64,000 nucleotides of DNA, taken from positions 1 through 64,000 of the forward strand of contig JAIKLF010000001.1 in assembly GCA_019753405.1 (NCBI GenBank), given 5' to 3'. Made by a program: the position numbers and the translations under genes. A model generated the notes under the pieces. The model had not been told where the DNA came from and searched no databases. It saw only the letters and a list, made by a program, of their open reading frames with translations. This document shows, in pieces, positions 26,195 through 34,971 of this stretch. This DNA comes from Murdochiella sp. Marseille-P8839. Lineage in GTDB: Bacteria; Bacillota; Clostridia; Tissierellales; Peptoniphilaceae. Each line of letters opens with the position of its first letter. The first letter of the stretch is position 1.

Positions 26195-26974
26195 ATGGGG
26201 ATTATTGAACGTGAGTGCAAAGGCCAGATAGAGATTCTCACGTTACATCGGCCGGAGGCGCTGAATGCCTTAAATAGTGCCGAACTGCAGGACTTAGAAA
26301 ACGCAATTGATGCGATTGACCTTGACCAGGTGCGCGTGGTAATTTTAACCGGTGCGGGCGACAAGGCATTTGTTGCCGGCGCCGATATCGCGCAGATGAA
26401 GGATTTGCAGGAAGATGAAGCAAAAGCCTATGCGGAGTTGGGACATCGCGTCATGCGAAAAATAGAGACGTTGCCCATTCCGGTAATTGCCGCGGTCAAC
26501 GGCTATGCGTTAGGCGGCGGAAATGAACTGGCAATGAGTTGTGACATTCGCTACGCTTCCGAAAACGCTGTTTTTGGACAACCGGAAGTCGGCCTCGGCA
26601 TTACGCCCGGATTTGGCGGCACGCAGCGTCTCGCGCGTCTCATCGGTTCACGCTCGATCGCCAATGAAATGATCTTGGGCGCTCGCAATATCAACGCCGA
26701 AGAGGCTCTGCGCATCGGCCTGGTCAGTGCGGTCTTCCCTCAGGAGGAACTGATGGCGGCAGCAGAAAAATTGGCCAAGGCGATTGCCAAAAATGCGCCC
26801 ATTGCCGTTCGGAAAGCAAAAGAAGTTTTGCAGCAGGGAATGGATCTTCCACTGGAAGAAGGCTTGAAAAAAGAGGTGGACGCCTTTGCACACTGCTTCA
26901 GCACACGCGATCAAGTAGAGGGCATGACCGCTTTTTTGGAAAAGCGAAAAGAAAAAAATTTCACCAATCAATAG
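26195..26974 (+). CDS. crt: 3-hydroxybutyryl-CoA dehydratase (crotonase)
   Basis: A 259-residue crotonase-fold enzyme dehydrating 3-hydroxybutyryl-CoA to crotonyl-CoA. The oxyanion-hole segment GDKAFVAGADI and the second glycine loop GYALGGGNELAMSCDIRYAS are visible. The two catalytic glutamates fall in GNELAM and FGQPEVGLGI. The start is two bases after the thl stop with no clear ribosome-binding site, implying translational coupling. Confidence 0.9.
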   Translation: MGIIERECKGQIEILTLHRPEALNALNSAELQDLENAIDAIDLDQVRVVILTGAGDKAFVAGADIAQMKDLQEDEAKAYAELGHRVMRKIETLPIPVIAAVNGYALGGGNELAMSCDIRYASENAVFGQPEVGLGITPGFGGTQRLARLIGSRSIANEMILGARNINAEEALRIGLVSAVFPQEELMAAAEKLAKAIAKNAPIAVRKAKEVLQQGMDLPLEEGLKKEVDAFAHCFSTRDQVEGMTAFLEKRKEKNFTNQ

Positions 26975-26983
26975 GCGTAAGAC

Positions 26984-27013
26984 GAAGAGACCCGTCTTCG
27001 GGTCTCTTCCTCT
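26984..27013 (+). terminator. Hairpin between crt and bcd
   Basis: GAAGAGACCCG/CGGGTCTCTTC with a four-base loop and a weak pyrimidine tail (CTCTT). It may attenuate rather than fully stop transcription into bcd. Confidence 0.55.
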
Positions 27014-27095
27014 TGAGCTTATGGGATAAAAATTTAACAGGATTGGCGTGCTTTCCATGGGGAAAGCAAGAACCCGACACATGGAGGAGGAAAGA

Positions 27096-28235
27096 ATGGA
27101 TTTTACGTTAAGTGAAAAGCACAAGATGGCGCAACAGCTGTTTCGTGACTTTTCTCTGGCAGAGGTGAAGCCGCTTGCCCAGGAAATCGATAAAGAGCAT
27201 CGTTTCCCGGAAGAAACGGTGGCGAAGATGGCAAAATATGGATTTTTAGGCATTCCCTTTGCCAAAGAGTACGGTGGACAGGGCTGTGATACGCTTACAT
27301 ACGTTTTATGCGTTGAGGAACTCTCTCGTCATTGCGCATCAACGGGTGTTATCGTTTCGGCGCACACCTCGCTTTGCGCAAGCCTGATCGAAAAATTCGG
27401 TTCCGAAGAACAAAAACAAAAATATCTTATTCCGCTGGCAAAAGGTGAAAAGCTTGGTGCCTTCGGTCTGACCGAGCCGGAAGCCGGTACGGATGCAGCC
27501 GGCCAACAGACGACAGCCGTGTTGGATGGCGACGAATACGTCATCAATGGTTCCAAAATTTTCATCACAAACGCCGGTTACGCCGATGTTTACTGCATTT
27601 TTGCTATGACAGACCGCACCAAGGGCAACCACGGCATTTCCTGCTTCATTCTGGAAAAAGGCATGGAAGGCTTCTCCTTCGGTATTGCTGAAGACAAGAT
27701 GGGTATTCACGCCTCCTCCACGCGCGAGTTGATTTTCAATAACGTACGCGTACCTAAGGAAAACCTGGTCGGTAAAGAAGGCAAGGGCTTCGGCATTGCC
27801 ATGGGTACCTTGGACGGCGGCCGTATCGGTATCGCCGCACAGGCATTGGGTATTGCACAGGGTGCCTTGGATGTTGCGAAAGAGTACGTCAAAGAGCGTA
27901 AACAGTTCGGACGTCCGCTTGCCAAATTCCAGAACACACAGTTCAAACTGGCGGAGATGGAAATTGAAGTGCAGGCTGCCCGTATGCTTGTATATCGCGC
28001 AGCTATGGCGAAAGATACGCAGAAACGCTACAGCGTGGAAGCAGCTACCGCAAAACTGAAGGCGGCACGTACGGCTTCCTGGGTTGCCAACCGCGCAGTA
28101 CAGTTGCTCGGCGGCTACGGCTACATGGTGGATTACGATGTGGAACGCATGATGCGTGATGCCAAGATCACGGAGATTTACGAAGGCACGTCGGAAGTTA
28201 TGCTCATGGTGGTCGGTGGCGACCTGTTGAAATAG
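27096..28235 (+). CDS. bcd: Butyryl-CoA dehydrogenase
   Basis: A 379-residue acyl-CoA dehydrogenase reducing crotonyl-CoA to butyryl-CoA. The signature FGLTEPEAGTDAAG is present, and the catalytic base Glu363 is in EIYEGTSEV, the short-chain position. It is directly followed by etfB-etfA, the arrangement of the Bcd/Etf electron-bifurcating complex that also reduces ferredoxin using NADH. The start is ATG 27096 behind GGAGGAGGAAAG. Confidence 0.94.
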   Translation: MDFTLSEKHKMAQQLFRDFSLAEVKPLAQEIDKEHRFPEETVAKMAKYGFLGIPFAKEYGGQGCDTLTYVLCVEELSRHCASTGVIVSAHTSLCASLIEKFGSEEQKQKYLIPLAKGEKLGAFGLTEPEAGTDAAGQQTTAVLDGDEYVINGSKIFITNAGYADVYCIFAMTDRTKGNHGISCFILEKGMEGFSFGIAEDKMGIHASSTRELIFNNVRVPKENLVGKEGKGFGIAMGTLDGGRIGIAAQALGIAQGALDVAKEYVKERKQFGRPLAKFQNTQFKLAEMEIEVQAARMLVYRAAMAKDTQKRYSVEAATAKLKAARTASWVANRAVQLLGGYGYMVDYDVERMMRDAKITEIYEGTSEVMLMVVGGDLLK

Positions 28236-28243
28236 GAGGAATC

Positions 28244-29029
28244 ATGAAAATTGTAGTTTGCATTAAACAAGTGCCGGACACCAATGAGGTGCGCATCGAT
28301 CCGGTAAAGGGCACCCTTATTCGCGACGGCGTTCCCTCGATCATGAATCCGGACGATAAAGCGGCGCTCGAATTTGCGCTTTCCATTAAAGACAAAACGC
28401 CGGATGCGCACATTGACGTCATTTCTATGGGACCGCCGCAAGCGGAAGCCATTCTGCACGAAGCGCTCGCCATGGGCGCGGATGATGCCTATCTCGTTAC
28501 CGACCGTGCATTCGGCGGTGCCGATACGTGGGCAACGTCTTCGACAATTGCTGCCGCCGTTTCCAAAATTGACTACGACCTGATTATCTGCGGTCGTCAG
28601 GCGATCGACGGTGATACGGCGCAGGTTGGTCCGGAAATGTCCGAACATCTCGGCATCCCCAACATCTCCTACGCGGCAAGCCTGGAAGTGGATGGAGACA
28701 GTGTTCTCGTTCAGCGTCAATACGATGATGGTTACCACATGGTGCGTGCCAAGATGCCCTGCCTCGTGACGGCTTTGCAGGAAGCGGTCTCCCCGCGTTA
28801 TATGACGCCGGGCGCCATTTTCGATTCGTTCGATAACTATGAAATCACGCGCTGGACCCGTGAGGACGTACCCGTAGACGATTCCAACATCGGTCTTGCC
28901 GGTTCGCCGACGCGCGTGGCACAGTCTTTCCCGAAGCCGGTTAAGGCGCCGGGCATGAAGATTGAAAAAGGTGTCGATGAATCGGTCCAGTTCATTATGG
29001 ACCGTCTGCATGACAAGTACGTACTGTAA
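28244..29029 (+). CDS. etfB: Electron transfer flavoprotein subunit beta
   Basis: A 261-residue EtfB opening with KIVVCIKQVPDTNEVRIDPVKGTLIRDGVPSIMNP, the type found in clostridial bifurcating EtfAB. GRQAIDGDTAQVGPE is the ETF beta signature. It begins eight bases after bcd with an AGGAGG site. It is expected to bind NADH and the bifurcating FAD together with EtfA. Confidence 0.95.
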   Translation: MKIVVCIKQVPDTNEVRIDPVKGTLIRDGVPSIMNPDDKAALEFALSIKDKTPDAHIDVISMGPPQAEAILHEALAMGADDAYLVTDRAFGGADTWATSSTIAAAVSKIDYDLIICGRQAIDGDTAQVGPEMSEHLGIPNISYAASLEVDGDSVLVQRQYDDGYHMVRAKMPCLVTALQEAVSPRYMTPGAIFDSFDNYEITRWTREDVPVDDSNIGLAGSPTRVAQSFPKPVKAPGMKIEKGVDESVQFIMDRLHDKYVL

Positions 29030-29041
29030 GGGAGGTCAGGG

Positions 29042-30061
29042 ATGAATTTACAGGATTATAAAGGGGTCATGACCTTCGCCGAGCAGGTGGAAGGCAAATT
29101 GACCAATGTTTCGTTGGAACTGATCGGCAAAGGTCGTGAATTGGCCAAAGATCTGAACACCAACGTTACAGCCGTTCTCGTCGGGGAAAATATGGCGGAT
29201 CTAGCCAAGACGCTCATCGAATATGGCGCGGATCGCGTTATCGTTGCGGATGATCCGGAACTCAAATACTATCGCACAGAGCCCTACACACAGGTGCTGG
29301 CGAACATCATTAACGAATACAAACCGGAAGCGATGCTGGTCGGCGCAACCGCCATCGGCCGTGACCTTGGTCCGCGTCTTGCCGGACGTATTCATACCGG
29401 TCTTACGGCAGACTGCACGAAACTGGAAATCGACCCGGAAAACAAAGAATTGCGCATGACCCGTCCGGCGTTCGGCGGCAACCTCATGGCGACGATTCTT
29501 TGCTCCAACCATCGTCCGCAGATGGCGACGGTTCGTCCGGGCGTTATGGTCAAGGAGATTCGTGATCACAACCGCAAGGGCGAGATCATTGCTTACACAA
29601 AGCCGATCGAGAAAAACAACTGCTTTGTCGAGATCGAAGACGTCGTAAAAGCCATCCACAAGAAAGTGGATATTCAGGAAGCCAAAATCCTGGTTTCCGG
29701 CGGTCGTGGTGTCGGCGGCCCGGAGAACTTCAAAATTCTACAAGATCTGGCGGATGCCCTCGGCGGCGAAGTATCGAGCTCCCGTGCTGCGGTTGATGCC
29801 GGTTGGACGCCGAAGGAAATCCAGGTTGGACAGACCGGAAAGACCGTCCGCCCGACGCTTTACATCGCTTGCGGCATCTCCGGTGCGATCCAGCATTTGG
29901 CCGGTATGGAAGAATCCGATTACATCATCGCCATCAATAAAGATTCGGGTGCTCCGATCTTCAACGTGGCGGACGTCGGCATCGTCGGCGATCTCTTCCA
30001 GATTGTGCCGAAGCTGACCGAGAAGGTCAAAGAAGACCGCGCGAAGAACGCGCAGCAATAA
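29042..30061 (+). CDS. etfA: Electron transfer flavoprotein subunit alpha
   Basis: A 339-residue EtfA whose C-terminal FAD-binding domain is clear: SGGRGVGGPENFKIL, then GQTGKTVRPTLYIACGISGAIQH and the closing NKDSGAPIFNVADVGIVGD. GGGAGGTCAGGG precedes ATG 29042. It is the last gene of the butyrate operon; a strong terminator follows. A 3-hydroxybutyryl-CoA dehydrogenase gene is not present in the window. Confidence 0.95.
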   Translation: MNLQDYKGVMTFAEQVEGKLTNVSLELIGKGRELAKDLNTNVTAVLVGENMADLAKTLIEYGADRVIVADDPELKYYRTEPYTQVLANIINEYKPEAMLVGATAIGRDLGPRLAGRIHTGLTADCTKLEIDPENKELRMTRPAFGGNLMATILCSNHRPQMATVRPGVMVKEIRDHNRKGEIIAYTKPIEKNNCFVEIEDVVKAIHKKVDIQEAKILVSGGRGVGGPENFKILQDLADALGGEVSSSRAAVDAGWTPKEIQVGQTGKTVRPTLYIACGISGAIQHLAGMEESDYIIAINKDSGAPIFNVADVGIVGDLFQIVPKLTEKVKEDRAKNAQQ

Positions 30062-30101
30062 CAAACAATTAAGGTCATCGAGACATGGCCTTTTGTAAAG
30101 G

Positions 30102-30137
30102 AAACCCTGCACGCCGATCGGTGCGCAGGGTTTTTTG
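30102..30137 (+). terminator. Rho-independent terminator after etfA
   Basis: AAACCCTGC/GCGCAGGGTT stem with an inner mismatch, followed by six T residues. Confidence 0.9.
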
Positions 30138-30140
30138 TGA

Positions 30141-30169
30141 TTGCTACGCTTTCTTTCGTCTGATAGAGT
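30141..30169 (+). promoter_or_regulatory. Candidate promoter of the DDAH-like gene
   Basis: TTGCTA (30141-30146), a 17-base spacer and TAGAGT (30164-30169); four of six matches in each element. Confidence 0.4.
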
Positions 30170-30201
30170 AAGTTGAAGCATAAATGTGAAAAGGAGACAA
30201 C

Positions 30202-30978
30202 ATGAAGTATCATCACGCCATCGTTCGCAAACCTGCTCGATCCATGGTTGAAGGCATTACGACCGGCATGTTCAGCACGGAAACGCCGGTATATGAAAAA
30301 GCACTGTTGCAGCACGATGCCTATGTTTCCGCACTCCAGGAACTGGGCGTGGAAGTGCTGGTGTTAGAGCCGTTGGAACAATATCCCGATTCATGCTTTG
30401 TGGAAGATCCGGCAGTGGTCATGAAGGAATGCGCCATTGTCACCAATTCCCCGGCAACAACGCGCCACGGCGAAAAACAGGAAATCCTCGTTGCCCTACA
30501 AAAGTATTATCCTCCTGAACAAATTTTTGCGCTTACTCCTCCGGCAAATATGGAAGGAGGAGATGTCTTACAAGTGGGCAAGCAGTTTTACATTGGGCTT
30601 TCCGATCGTACCAATGCGGAAGGCGTACGACAATTTTCCGATATTGTTGCGCCATACGGCTATACCGTTATCGCGGTTCCCGTAACGGAAGGACTGCATT
30701 TGAAGGACTTTGCGGTTTATTTGGATCATCGCGATCTGTTGGTAAGTGAAGTGATGAACGAGCAAGAGGCCTTTGCTGATTTTGATCGCTTTATCGTTCC
30801 TCGGGAAGAACTATACGCCATCAATAGTCTTTGGATAAACGGAACTGTCCTCGTTCCGAAGGGCAATCCCAAAACCCAAAAGCATATTGAAGAGGCAGGC
30901 TATCCGGTTAAAGTAGTCGATACCGACGAGTTCAAAAAAATTGATGGCAGTCTGACCTGCCTTTCTCTTCGATTTTAA
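30202..30978 (+). CDS. Dimethylarginine dimethylaminohydrolase-like protein
   Basis: A 258-residue member of the guanidino-group-modifying pentein superfamily. PDSCFVEDPAVV near residue 55, the NMEGGDVL block, the catalytic His in VTEGLHLKDFAVYL and the C-terminal nucleophile Cys in SLTCLSLRF match DDAH. DDAH yields citrulline and methylamines; related enzymes act on arginine, so the true substrate is open. It is a single gene between two terminators with a GGAGA site before ATG. Confidence 0.85.
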   Translation: MKYHHAIVRKPARSMVEGITTGMFSTETPVYEKALLQHDAYVSALQELGVEVLVLEPLEQYPDSCFVEDPAVVMKECAIVTNSPATTRHGEKQEILVALQKYYPPEQIFALTPPANMEGGDVLQVGKQFYIGLSDRTNAEGVRQFSDIVAPYGYTVIAVPVTEGLHLKDFAVYLDHRDLLVSEVMNEQEAFADFDRFIVPREELYAINSLWINGTVLVPKGNPKTQKHIEEAGYPVKVVDTDEFKKIDGSLTCLSLRF

Positions 30979-30980
30979 GT

Positions 30981-31026
30981 GAAAAAAACCACGTCTCCGA
31001 TGAAAAGACGTGGTTTTTCTTTTTCG
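30981..31026 (+). terminator. Rho-independent terminator after the DDAH-like gene
   Basis: AAAAACCACGTCT pairs with AAGACGTGGTTTTT, followed by CTTTTT. The A and T tracts allow function in both directions. Confidence 0.92.
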
Positions 31027-31064
31027 GTGTACATTTGTAAATGATGTGAGACCAAAAACCAAAT

Positions 31065-31093
31065 TTGCATAAATCATAATTTTCCTGTATAAT
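31065..31093 (+). promoter_or_regulatory. Promoter of veg
   Basis: TTGCAT (31065-31070), a 17-base spacer and a perfect TATAAT (31088-31093). Strong veg promoters are known from Bacillus. Confidence 0.75.
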
Positions 31094-31134
31094 TTGAATG
31101 CTATTTGTACCCAGAGTAGGAAGGTGGGTGTGGT

Positions 31135-31374
31135 ATGCAGGAGAACAGTTTGATTCAGGCCATCCGCAGTGAAGTCGAGCAAAATATCGGACGTACTGTG
31201 GTTGTGCGCGCGGACAAAGGACGAAAGCGGATCGTCACAAAAGAGGGCATCATTGAGAATGCATTTGATGACGTTTTTACCGTTCGCATTTCGAATGCCT
31301 TTGATATGGAACGAACCGTATCATATACGTATACGGATGTTTTAACCTCTACCGTAAAGCTGACGGTGTATTGA
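31135..31374 (+). CDS. veg: Veg family protein
   Basis: A 79-residue small beta-barrel protein (DUF1021). ENIGRTVVVRADKGRKRIVTKEG-like wording (here QNIGRTVVVRADKGRKRI) and the C-terminal FTVRI...RTVSYTYTDVLTSTVKL match Veg. In Bacillus Veg stimulates biofilm genes and lies just upstream of ispE, the same order as here. The start has AGGAAGGTGGGTG upstream. Confidence 0.9.
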   Translation: MQENSLIQAIRSEVEQNIGRTVVVRADKGRKRIVTKEGIIENAFDDVFTVRISNAFDMERTVSYTYTDVLTSTVKLTVY

Positions 31375-31380
31375 TCGAAG

Positions 31381-31406
31381 AAGGGCTCAGTAGAGCTCTT
31401 TTTTCT
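31381..31406 (+). terminator. Terminator after veg
   Basis: AAGGGCTC/GAGCTCTT stem (one G-U pair) followed by TTTTTTC. Confidence 0.75.
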
Positions 31407-31431
31407 TGTTTGCCTTGCTGAAGGAAATGGA

Positions 31432-31531
31432 ACGCATCACTGCGTACACTTCGACGCATCCCTGCGGCTGATTGACGCATCCCTGCGGCTGATCGACGTA
31501 TCACTGCGTGCGACGCGACGTATCGCTGCGG
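31432..31531. repeat. Five tandem 21-22-base units with CGCA/TGCG dyads
   Basis: The core ACGCATCCCTGCG and variants begin at 31432, 31454, 31475, 31496 and 31518. Each core is itself a small dyad (CGCA or CGTA, four bases, TGCG). They fill the gap between the veg terminator and ispE. Confidence 0.85.
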
Positions 31532-31578
31532 GCTCGGTGATAAACAAGGCACAGCATAGAAAAACTACGGAGGATGGC

Positions 31579-32412
31579 ATGGAATTGGAAGTACAGGCCA
31601 ATGCGAAGATTAACTTGACGCTGGATATTCTCGGCGTGCGCGATGACGGATATCATGACCTGGACGGCGTGATGCAGGAAATTGCGCTTCATGATACCCT
31701 GACGATCGAAAACGGACGCGGCGGATTCGTTCTGTTTTGCGACCACCCGCACCTTAAGCTGGACGAAAACAATTTAATTTACAAGGCCTGGGATGCGCTT
31801 CGTGATCGCGTAGAAGACGACTCAATCATCATCGAACTGGAAAAGCGCATTCCGCTTTCGGCCGGACTTGGTGGAGGGAGTGCGGATGCCGCTGCGACGT
31901 TGGTGGGATTGAATCGCTTATGGAATTTGAATTTGACCGATGAGGAGCTGATCGAAATTGCCGGCGGCATTGACTCGGACACCGCCTTTTTTATCCGCGG
32001 CGGTACGCAGCGTGCGCAGGGTAGAGGGAATGTTCTGACTCCGTTGCCGAGATTTTCACAGAAGCCGGTACTTCTGATCAACACGGGGGACACCATCAGC
32101 TCACGCTATGTGTACGATCGCGTGGAGGCGAATGGAAAAATTCCGGTCTCGAAAATGATTGATTTGTTGCAGTACGATAACCTCAAAGCCTATACCATGA
32201 TGAAAAATCAAATGGAGAGCGTATCTTTTGAGTCCATTCCTAAACTGGCGGAGATAAAGAAAAAATTAGAGGAATCCGGTGCGCTGGCGGCGCTCATGAG
32301 TGGCAGCGGTCCAACTATGTTCGGTTTATATGAAACCATGGAACAGGCAGAGGACGCTTATACGCATTTTCAGAACCGATATCCCTTTGTTTTGCTGACC
32401 AGAACCGTGTGA
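31579..32412 (+). CDS. ispE: 4-diphosphocytidyl-2-C-methyl-D-erythritol kinase
   Basis: A GHMP kinase phosphorylating CDP-ME in the MEP pathway. ANAKINLTLDILGVRDDGYHDL opens the protein. The ATP loop is PLSAGLGGGSADAAA and the third GHMP motif is LMSGSGPTMFG. The length of 277 residues is normal. The start is ATG 31579 after CGGAGGATGGC; the earlier in-frame ATG 31537 lies just past the repeats and lacks a site. Confidence 0.94.
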   Translation: MELEVQANAKINLTLDILGVRDDGYHDLDGVMQEIALHDTLTIENGRGGFVLFCDHPHLKLDENNLIYKAWDALRDRVEDDSIIIELEKRIPLSAGLGGGSADAAATLVGLNRLWNLNLTDEELIEIAGGIDSDTAFFIRGGTQRAQGRGNVLTPLPRFSQKPVLLINTGDTISSRYVYDRVEANGKIPVSKMIDLLQYDNLKAYTMMKNQMESVSFESIPKLAEIKKKLEESGALAALMSGSGPTMFGLYETMEQAEDAYTHFQNRYPFVLLTRTV

Positions 32413-32746
32413 AAATGGACGAAAACTGAATGCATATACGGTAATCGAAAAAGAAAAGGTTTGCAAACGGAAAAATATCCAAAATGAATGACTATTTGGC
32501 CATTGACCGTCTTCATGGACTTCCACAACATGTGGTGGAACGATTCGAAGAAAACACATTCATTAGCAGAATTTTTCGCCATTTATGCCGCTTTTTTTCG
32601 TAAAGTGGCTTGAACATCACCTCGGCGTTCGTTATAATACTTGTAGTGTAGCAGGAATATTGATAGGATACCGTTTTCATACGAATACATCCTGAAAGAC
32701 ACAGGAGAATCGTAGATGAATGGCGGAAGAATATAGAGGTGTGTCG
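32413..32746. other. Intergenic region with hairpin and promoter
   Basis: About 330 bases without a supported gene. It holds a TTCCAC/GTGGtGGAA hairpin near 32520-32541 of unknown role, a T7 run at 32591-32597 without a convincing stem, and a clear promoter at 32610-32638. A six-codon frame (ATG 32716) sits behind AGGAG and ends before the peptidase start; whether it is translated is unknown. Confidence 0.5.
32610..32638 (+). promoter_or_regulatory. Promoter of the VanY-like peptidase gene
   Basis: TTGAAC (32610-32615), a 17-base spacer and a perfect TATAAT (32633-32638). Confidence 0.7.
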
Positions 32747-33784
32747 ATGAGAAATGATCAGTCAATTGAGAAACGCTATAGAGCGCGCCGTAAGCGGCGG
32801 GAAGCTCTTCAGCGTCGTCGTCACAAAAGAAGTGCACTTATTGGAGTTTGCGCCGGCGTGCTACTGCTATTGTCCGGCAGCTTTGTTCTCCGTCATTTTA
32901 TGAACAGCTCAAGCGCTGTCGATACGCATGCCGCATTAGCGACTTCTGCACAGCTGGTGCAGGATACCCAGGCCGTATCGAAAGAGAACGAATCCGTTTC
33001 CGTTGAATACAAGACGCGTGTCGAAATTGAAGAACAGAAGCAGGAACGTCCCCAAGAAAAAGAACAGCATGACGGATATACCGATCGGCTGGATACTTTT
33101 TTACGGGTAAGTCGCGACACCACCTTGTTTACGCGTGATTCGACAAAGTCTCATGTTGTTGCTCCGCTTGCCGCGGGAACGACCGTCGAAACATATGGTA
33201 CGAACGGCGAATGGACCAAGGTCACAAGCAAAGGACGCACGGGTTATGTGCGCAATGTTGATCTGGCGATGATTACCGATGCCACATTGTGCAAAACCGT
33301 TGAAGGAAAAGTGATCGTCAATGCGACGTATCGCCTTCCCGAAGACTACGAAACTGTGTTTCATCCGGATGCTGAAGCGGGCTTGAAGGTCATGCTCGAG
33401 GCGATGCAGCGTGACGGCGTACAGGTTGAGGTAGCTACCACCTATCGTGGCGCGGAGGAGGAAAAGAAAGAACTCGTCCTTCGTGGAAATCCCGCTAATG
33501 TTCCACAACCGGGACATGCGGTGTTCCAGACCGGCTATGGTGTGCAGTTTAATGCACCGAATACCGATCCGCGCATTGAAAATCACTTTGAAAATACGAA
33601 GCAGTTTCAATGGTTGAAAGCGCATGCGCAAGAATACGGCTTTGTTCTGCGCTACCCGAAAGGAAGTGAGTCCATCACCGGCTATCGCGCCGATCCGACC
33701 ATTTTCTACTATGTGGGCGTGGAGGATGCTTCCTTGATCAGCAACGATGGCCTTACCATGGAAGTGTTCTACGGTGTCAATTAA
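32747..33784 (+). CDS. Membrane-anchored SH3/VanY-type D-alanyl-D-alanine carboxypeptidase
   Basis: A 345-residue protein. It has a basic cytoplasmic N-terminus (RYRARRKRREALQRRRHKR), one transmembrane helix (about residues 29-51), a Glu/Gln-rich linker, and a bacterial SH3 domain (TTVETYGTNGEWTKVTSKGRTGYVRNVDL). A C-terminal peptidase M15B/VanY-like domain follows, with TTYRGAEEEKKE, PGHAVFQTGYGVQF and FVLRYP. In canonical VanY the zinc ligands are in SxHxxGxAxD and ExWH. Here the first reads PGHAVFQTGYGVQF and the second YYVG, so zinc-site conservation is imperfect and activity should not be assumed. The start is chosen at 32747 behind AGAGGTG; ATG 32720 is an alternative. Confidence 0.72.
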   Translation: MRNDQSIEKRYRARRKRREALQRRRHKRSALIGVCAGVLLLLSGSFVLRHFMNSSSAVDTHAALATSAQLVQDTQAVSKENESVSVEYKTRVEIEEQKQERPQEKEQHDGYTDRLDTFLRVSRDTTLFTRDSTKSHVVAPLAAGTTVETYGTNGEWTKVTSKGRTGYVRNVDLAMITDATLCKTVEGKVIVNATYRLPEDYETVFHPDAEAGLKVMLEAMQRDGVQVEVATTYRGAEEEKKELVLRGNPANVPQPGHAVFQTGYGVQFNAPNTDPRIENHFENTKQFQWLKAHAQEYGFVLRYPKGSESITGYRADPTIFYYVGVEDASLISNDGLTMEVFYGVN

Positions 33785-33802
33785 AATCCGGTAAACCGAA
33801 GT

Positions 33803-33838
33803 CCGCGGGTAACGAAGTTGCCGGCGGTCTTTTTTTGG
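33803..33838 (+). terminator. Rho-independent terminator after the VanY-like gene
   Basis: CCGC-GGTAAC pairs with GTTGCC-GCGG around a short loop, followed by TCTTTTTTT. Confidence 0.85.
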
Positions 33839-33863
33839 CAAAAAGAGAGGATGAGGAGAAAAA

Positions 33864-34871
33864 ATGAACGTTTTAGTCAGTGGAGGCTTGGGCTATATCG
33901 GGTCCCATACCGTTGTCGAATTGATCAAACGACAGCACGATGTGGTGGTGGTAGATAATCTTTATAATGCCGATGCCGATGTGCAGTTACGCATTGAAAA
34001 AATTACAGGAAAGAAGCTGACGACCTATGTTGCGGATTGTACCGACGCGGAGGCCATGGAAAAGATTTTTGCCTCCCATCACGTAGATTGCGTCATTCAC
34101 TTTGCCGGCTATAAAGCGGTGGGGGAATCCGTTGCAAAACCGCTGATGTATTATTATAACAATCTGCTGAGCACCATGGTGATTTTGGAGGCGATGAAAA
34201 AGCATCACGTTAAGCAAATGGTGTTCAGCTCGTCCGCGACGGTGTATGCGCCCGAGAACTGCAGTCCGTTGCAGGAAGAGATGCCCCTTGCTGCCACGAA
34301 TCCCTACGGGTGGACCAAGATGATGATTGAGCGCATCCTGATGGATGTTGCGACGGCAAATCCGGAATTTTCCGCCATTCTACTGCGTTATTTTAATCCC
34401 ATCGGTGCGCATGATTCCGGGCTGCTGGGCGAACGTCCTGTAGGCATTCCCAACAACCTTTTGCCCTATATTTGCCAGGTGGCAGACGGTACGCGTAAAG
34501 AACTCAGCGTTTTCGGCAATGATTACGATACGCCGGATGGTACCGGTGTGCGCGATTATCTGCACGTCGTCGATTTGGCGCTAGGACATGTGGCGGCCTT
34601 GGAAAAAATGGCCGATCGTCCGGGAGCACATGCGTTCAACTTGGGCACCGGCAAGGGAACCAGCGTATTGGAACTGGTTCATGCGTTTGAGCAGGCCAAT
34701 CACCTGACCATTCCCTACAGCGTTGTGGGTCGCCGTGCGGGAGATATTGATACCGTTGTGGCGGATCCGTCCAAGGCGGAGCGTGAACTGGACTGGAAAG
34801 CGACGCACAGTATTGAAGAGGCATGCGCATCGTCCTGGTATTTCCAACAACACGTGAACGACAGCCTATAA
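33864..34871 (+). CDS. galE: UDP-glucose 4-epimerase
   Basis: A 335-residue extended short-chain dehydrogenase. The NAD loop is VSGGLGYIGSHT, with FAGYKAVGESV, SSSATVYAP and the catalytic YGWTK. NPYGWTK and the long FNPIGAHDSGLLGE substrate block are GalE-typical. It interconverts UDP-glucose and UDP-galactose for surface polysaccharide precursors. A terminator stands on each side, so it is monocistronic. Confidence 0.95.
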   Translation: MNVLVSGGLGYIGSHTVVELIKRQHDVVVVDNLYNADADVQLRIEKITGKKLTTYVADCTDAEAMEKIFASHHVDCVIHFAGYKAVGESVAKPLMYYYNNLLSTMVILEAMKKHHVKQMVFSSSATVYAPENCSPLQEEMPLAATNPYGWTKMMIERILMDVATANPEFSAILLRYFNPIGAHDSGLLGERPVGIPNNLLPYICQVADGTRKELSVFGNDYDTPDGTGVRDYLHVVDLALGHVAALEKMADRPGAHAFNLGTGKGTSVLELVHAFEQANHLTIPYSVVGRRAGDIDTVVADPSKAERELDWKATHSIEEACASSWYFQQHVNDSL

Positions 34872-34907
34872 CGGAACCGGACGAGAACCGGGAAAATCAT
34901 GAAAAGA

Positions 34908-34944
34908 AGAGGGACGCCGCAGACGTTGCGGCGTCCCTTTTTGT
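34908..34944 (+). terminator. Rho-independent terminator after galE
   Basis: A GGGACGCCGC/GCGGCGTCCC stem, seven-base loop and TTTTT. It also lies at the end of the converging murJ gene. Confidence 0.92.
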
Positions 34945-34971
34945 CTTGTAAGTAAGCTTTATAGGAAGTTC

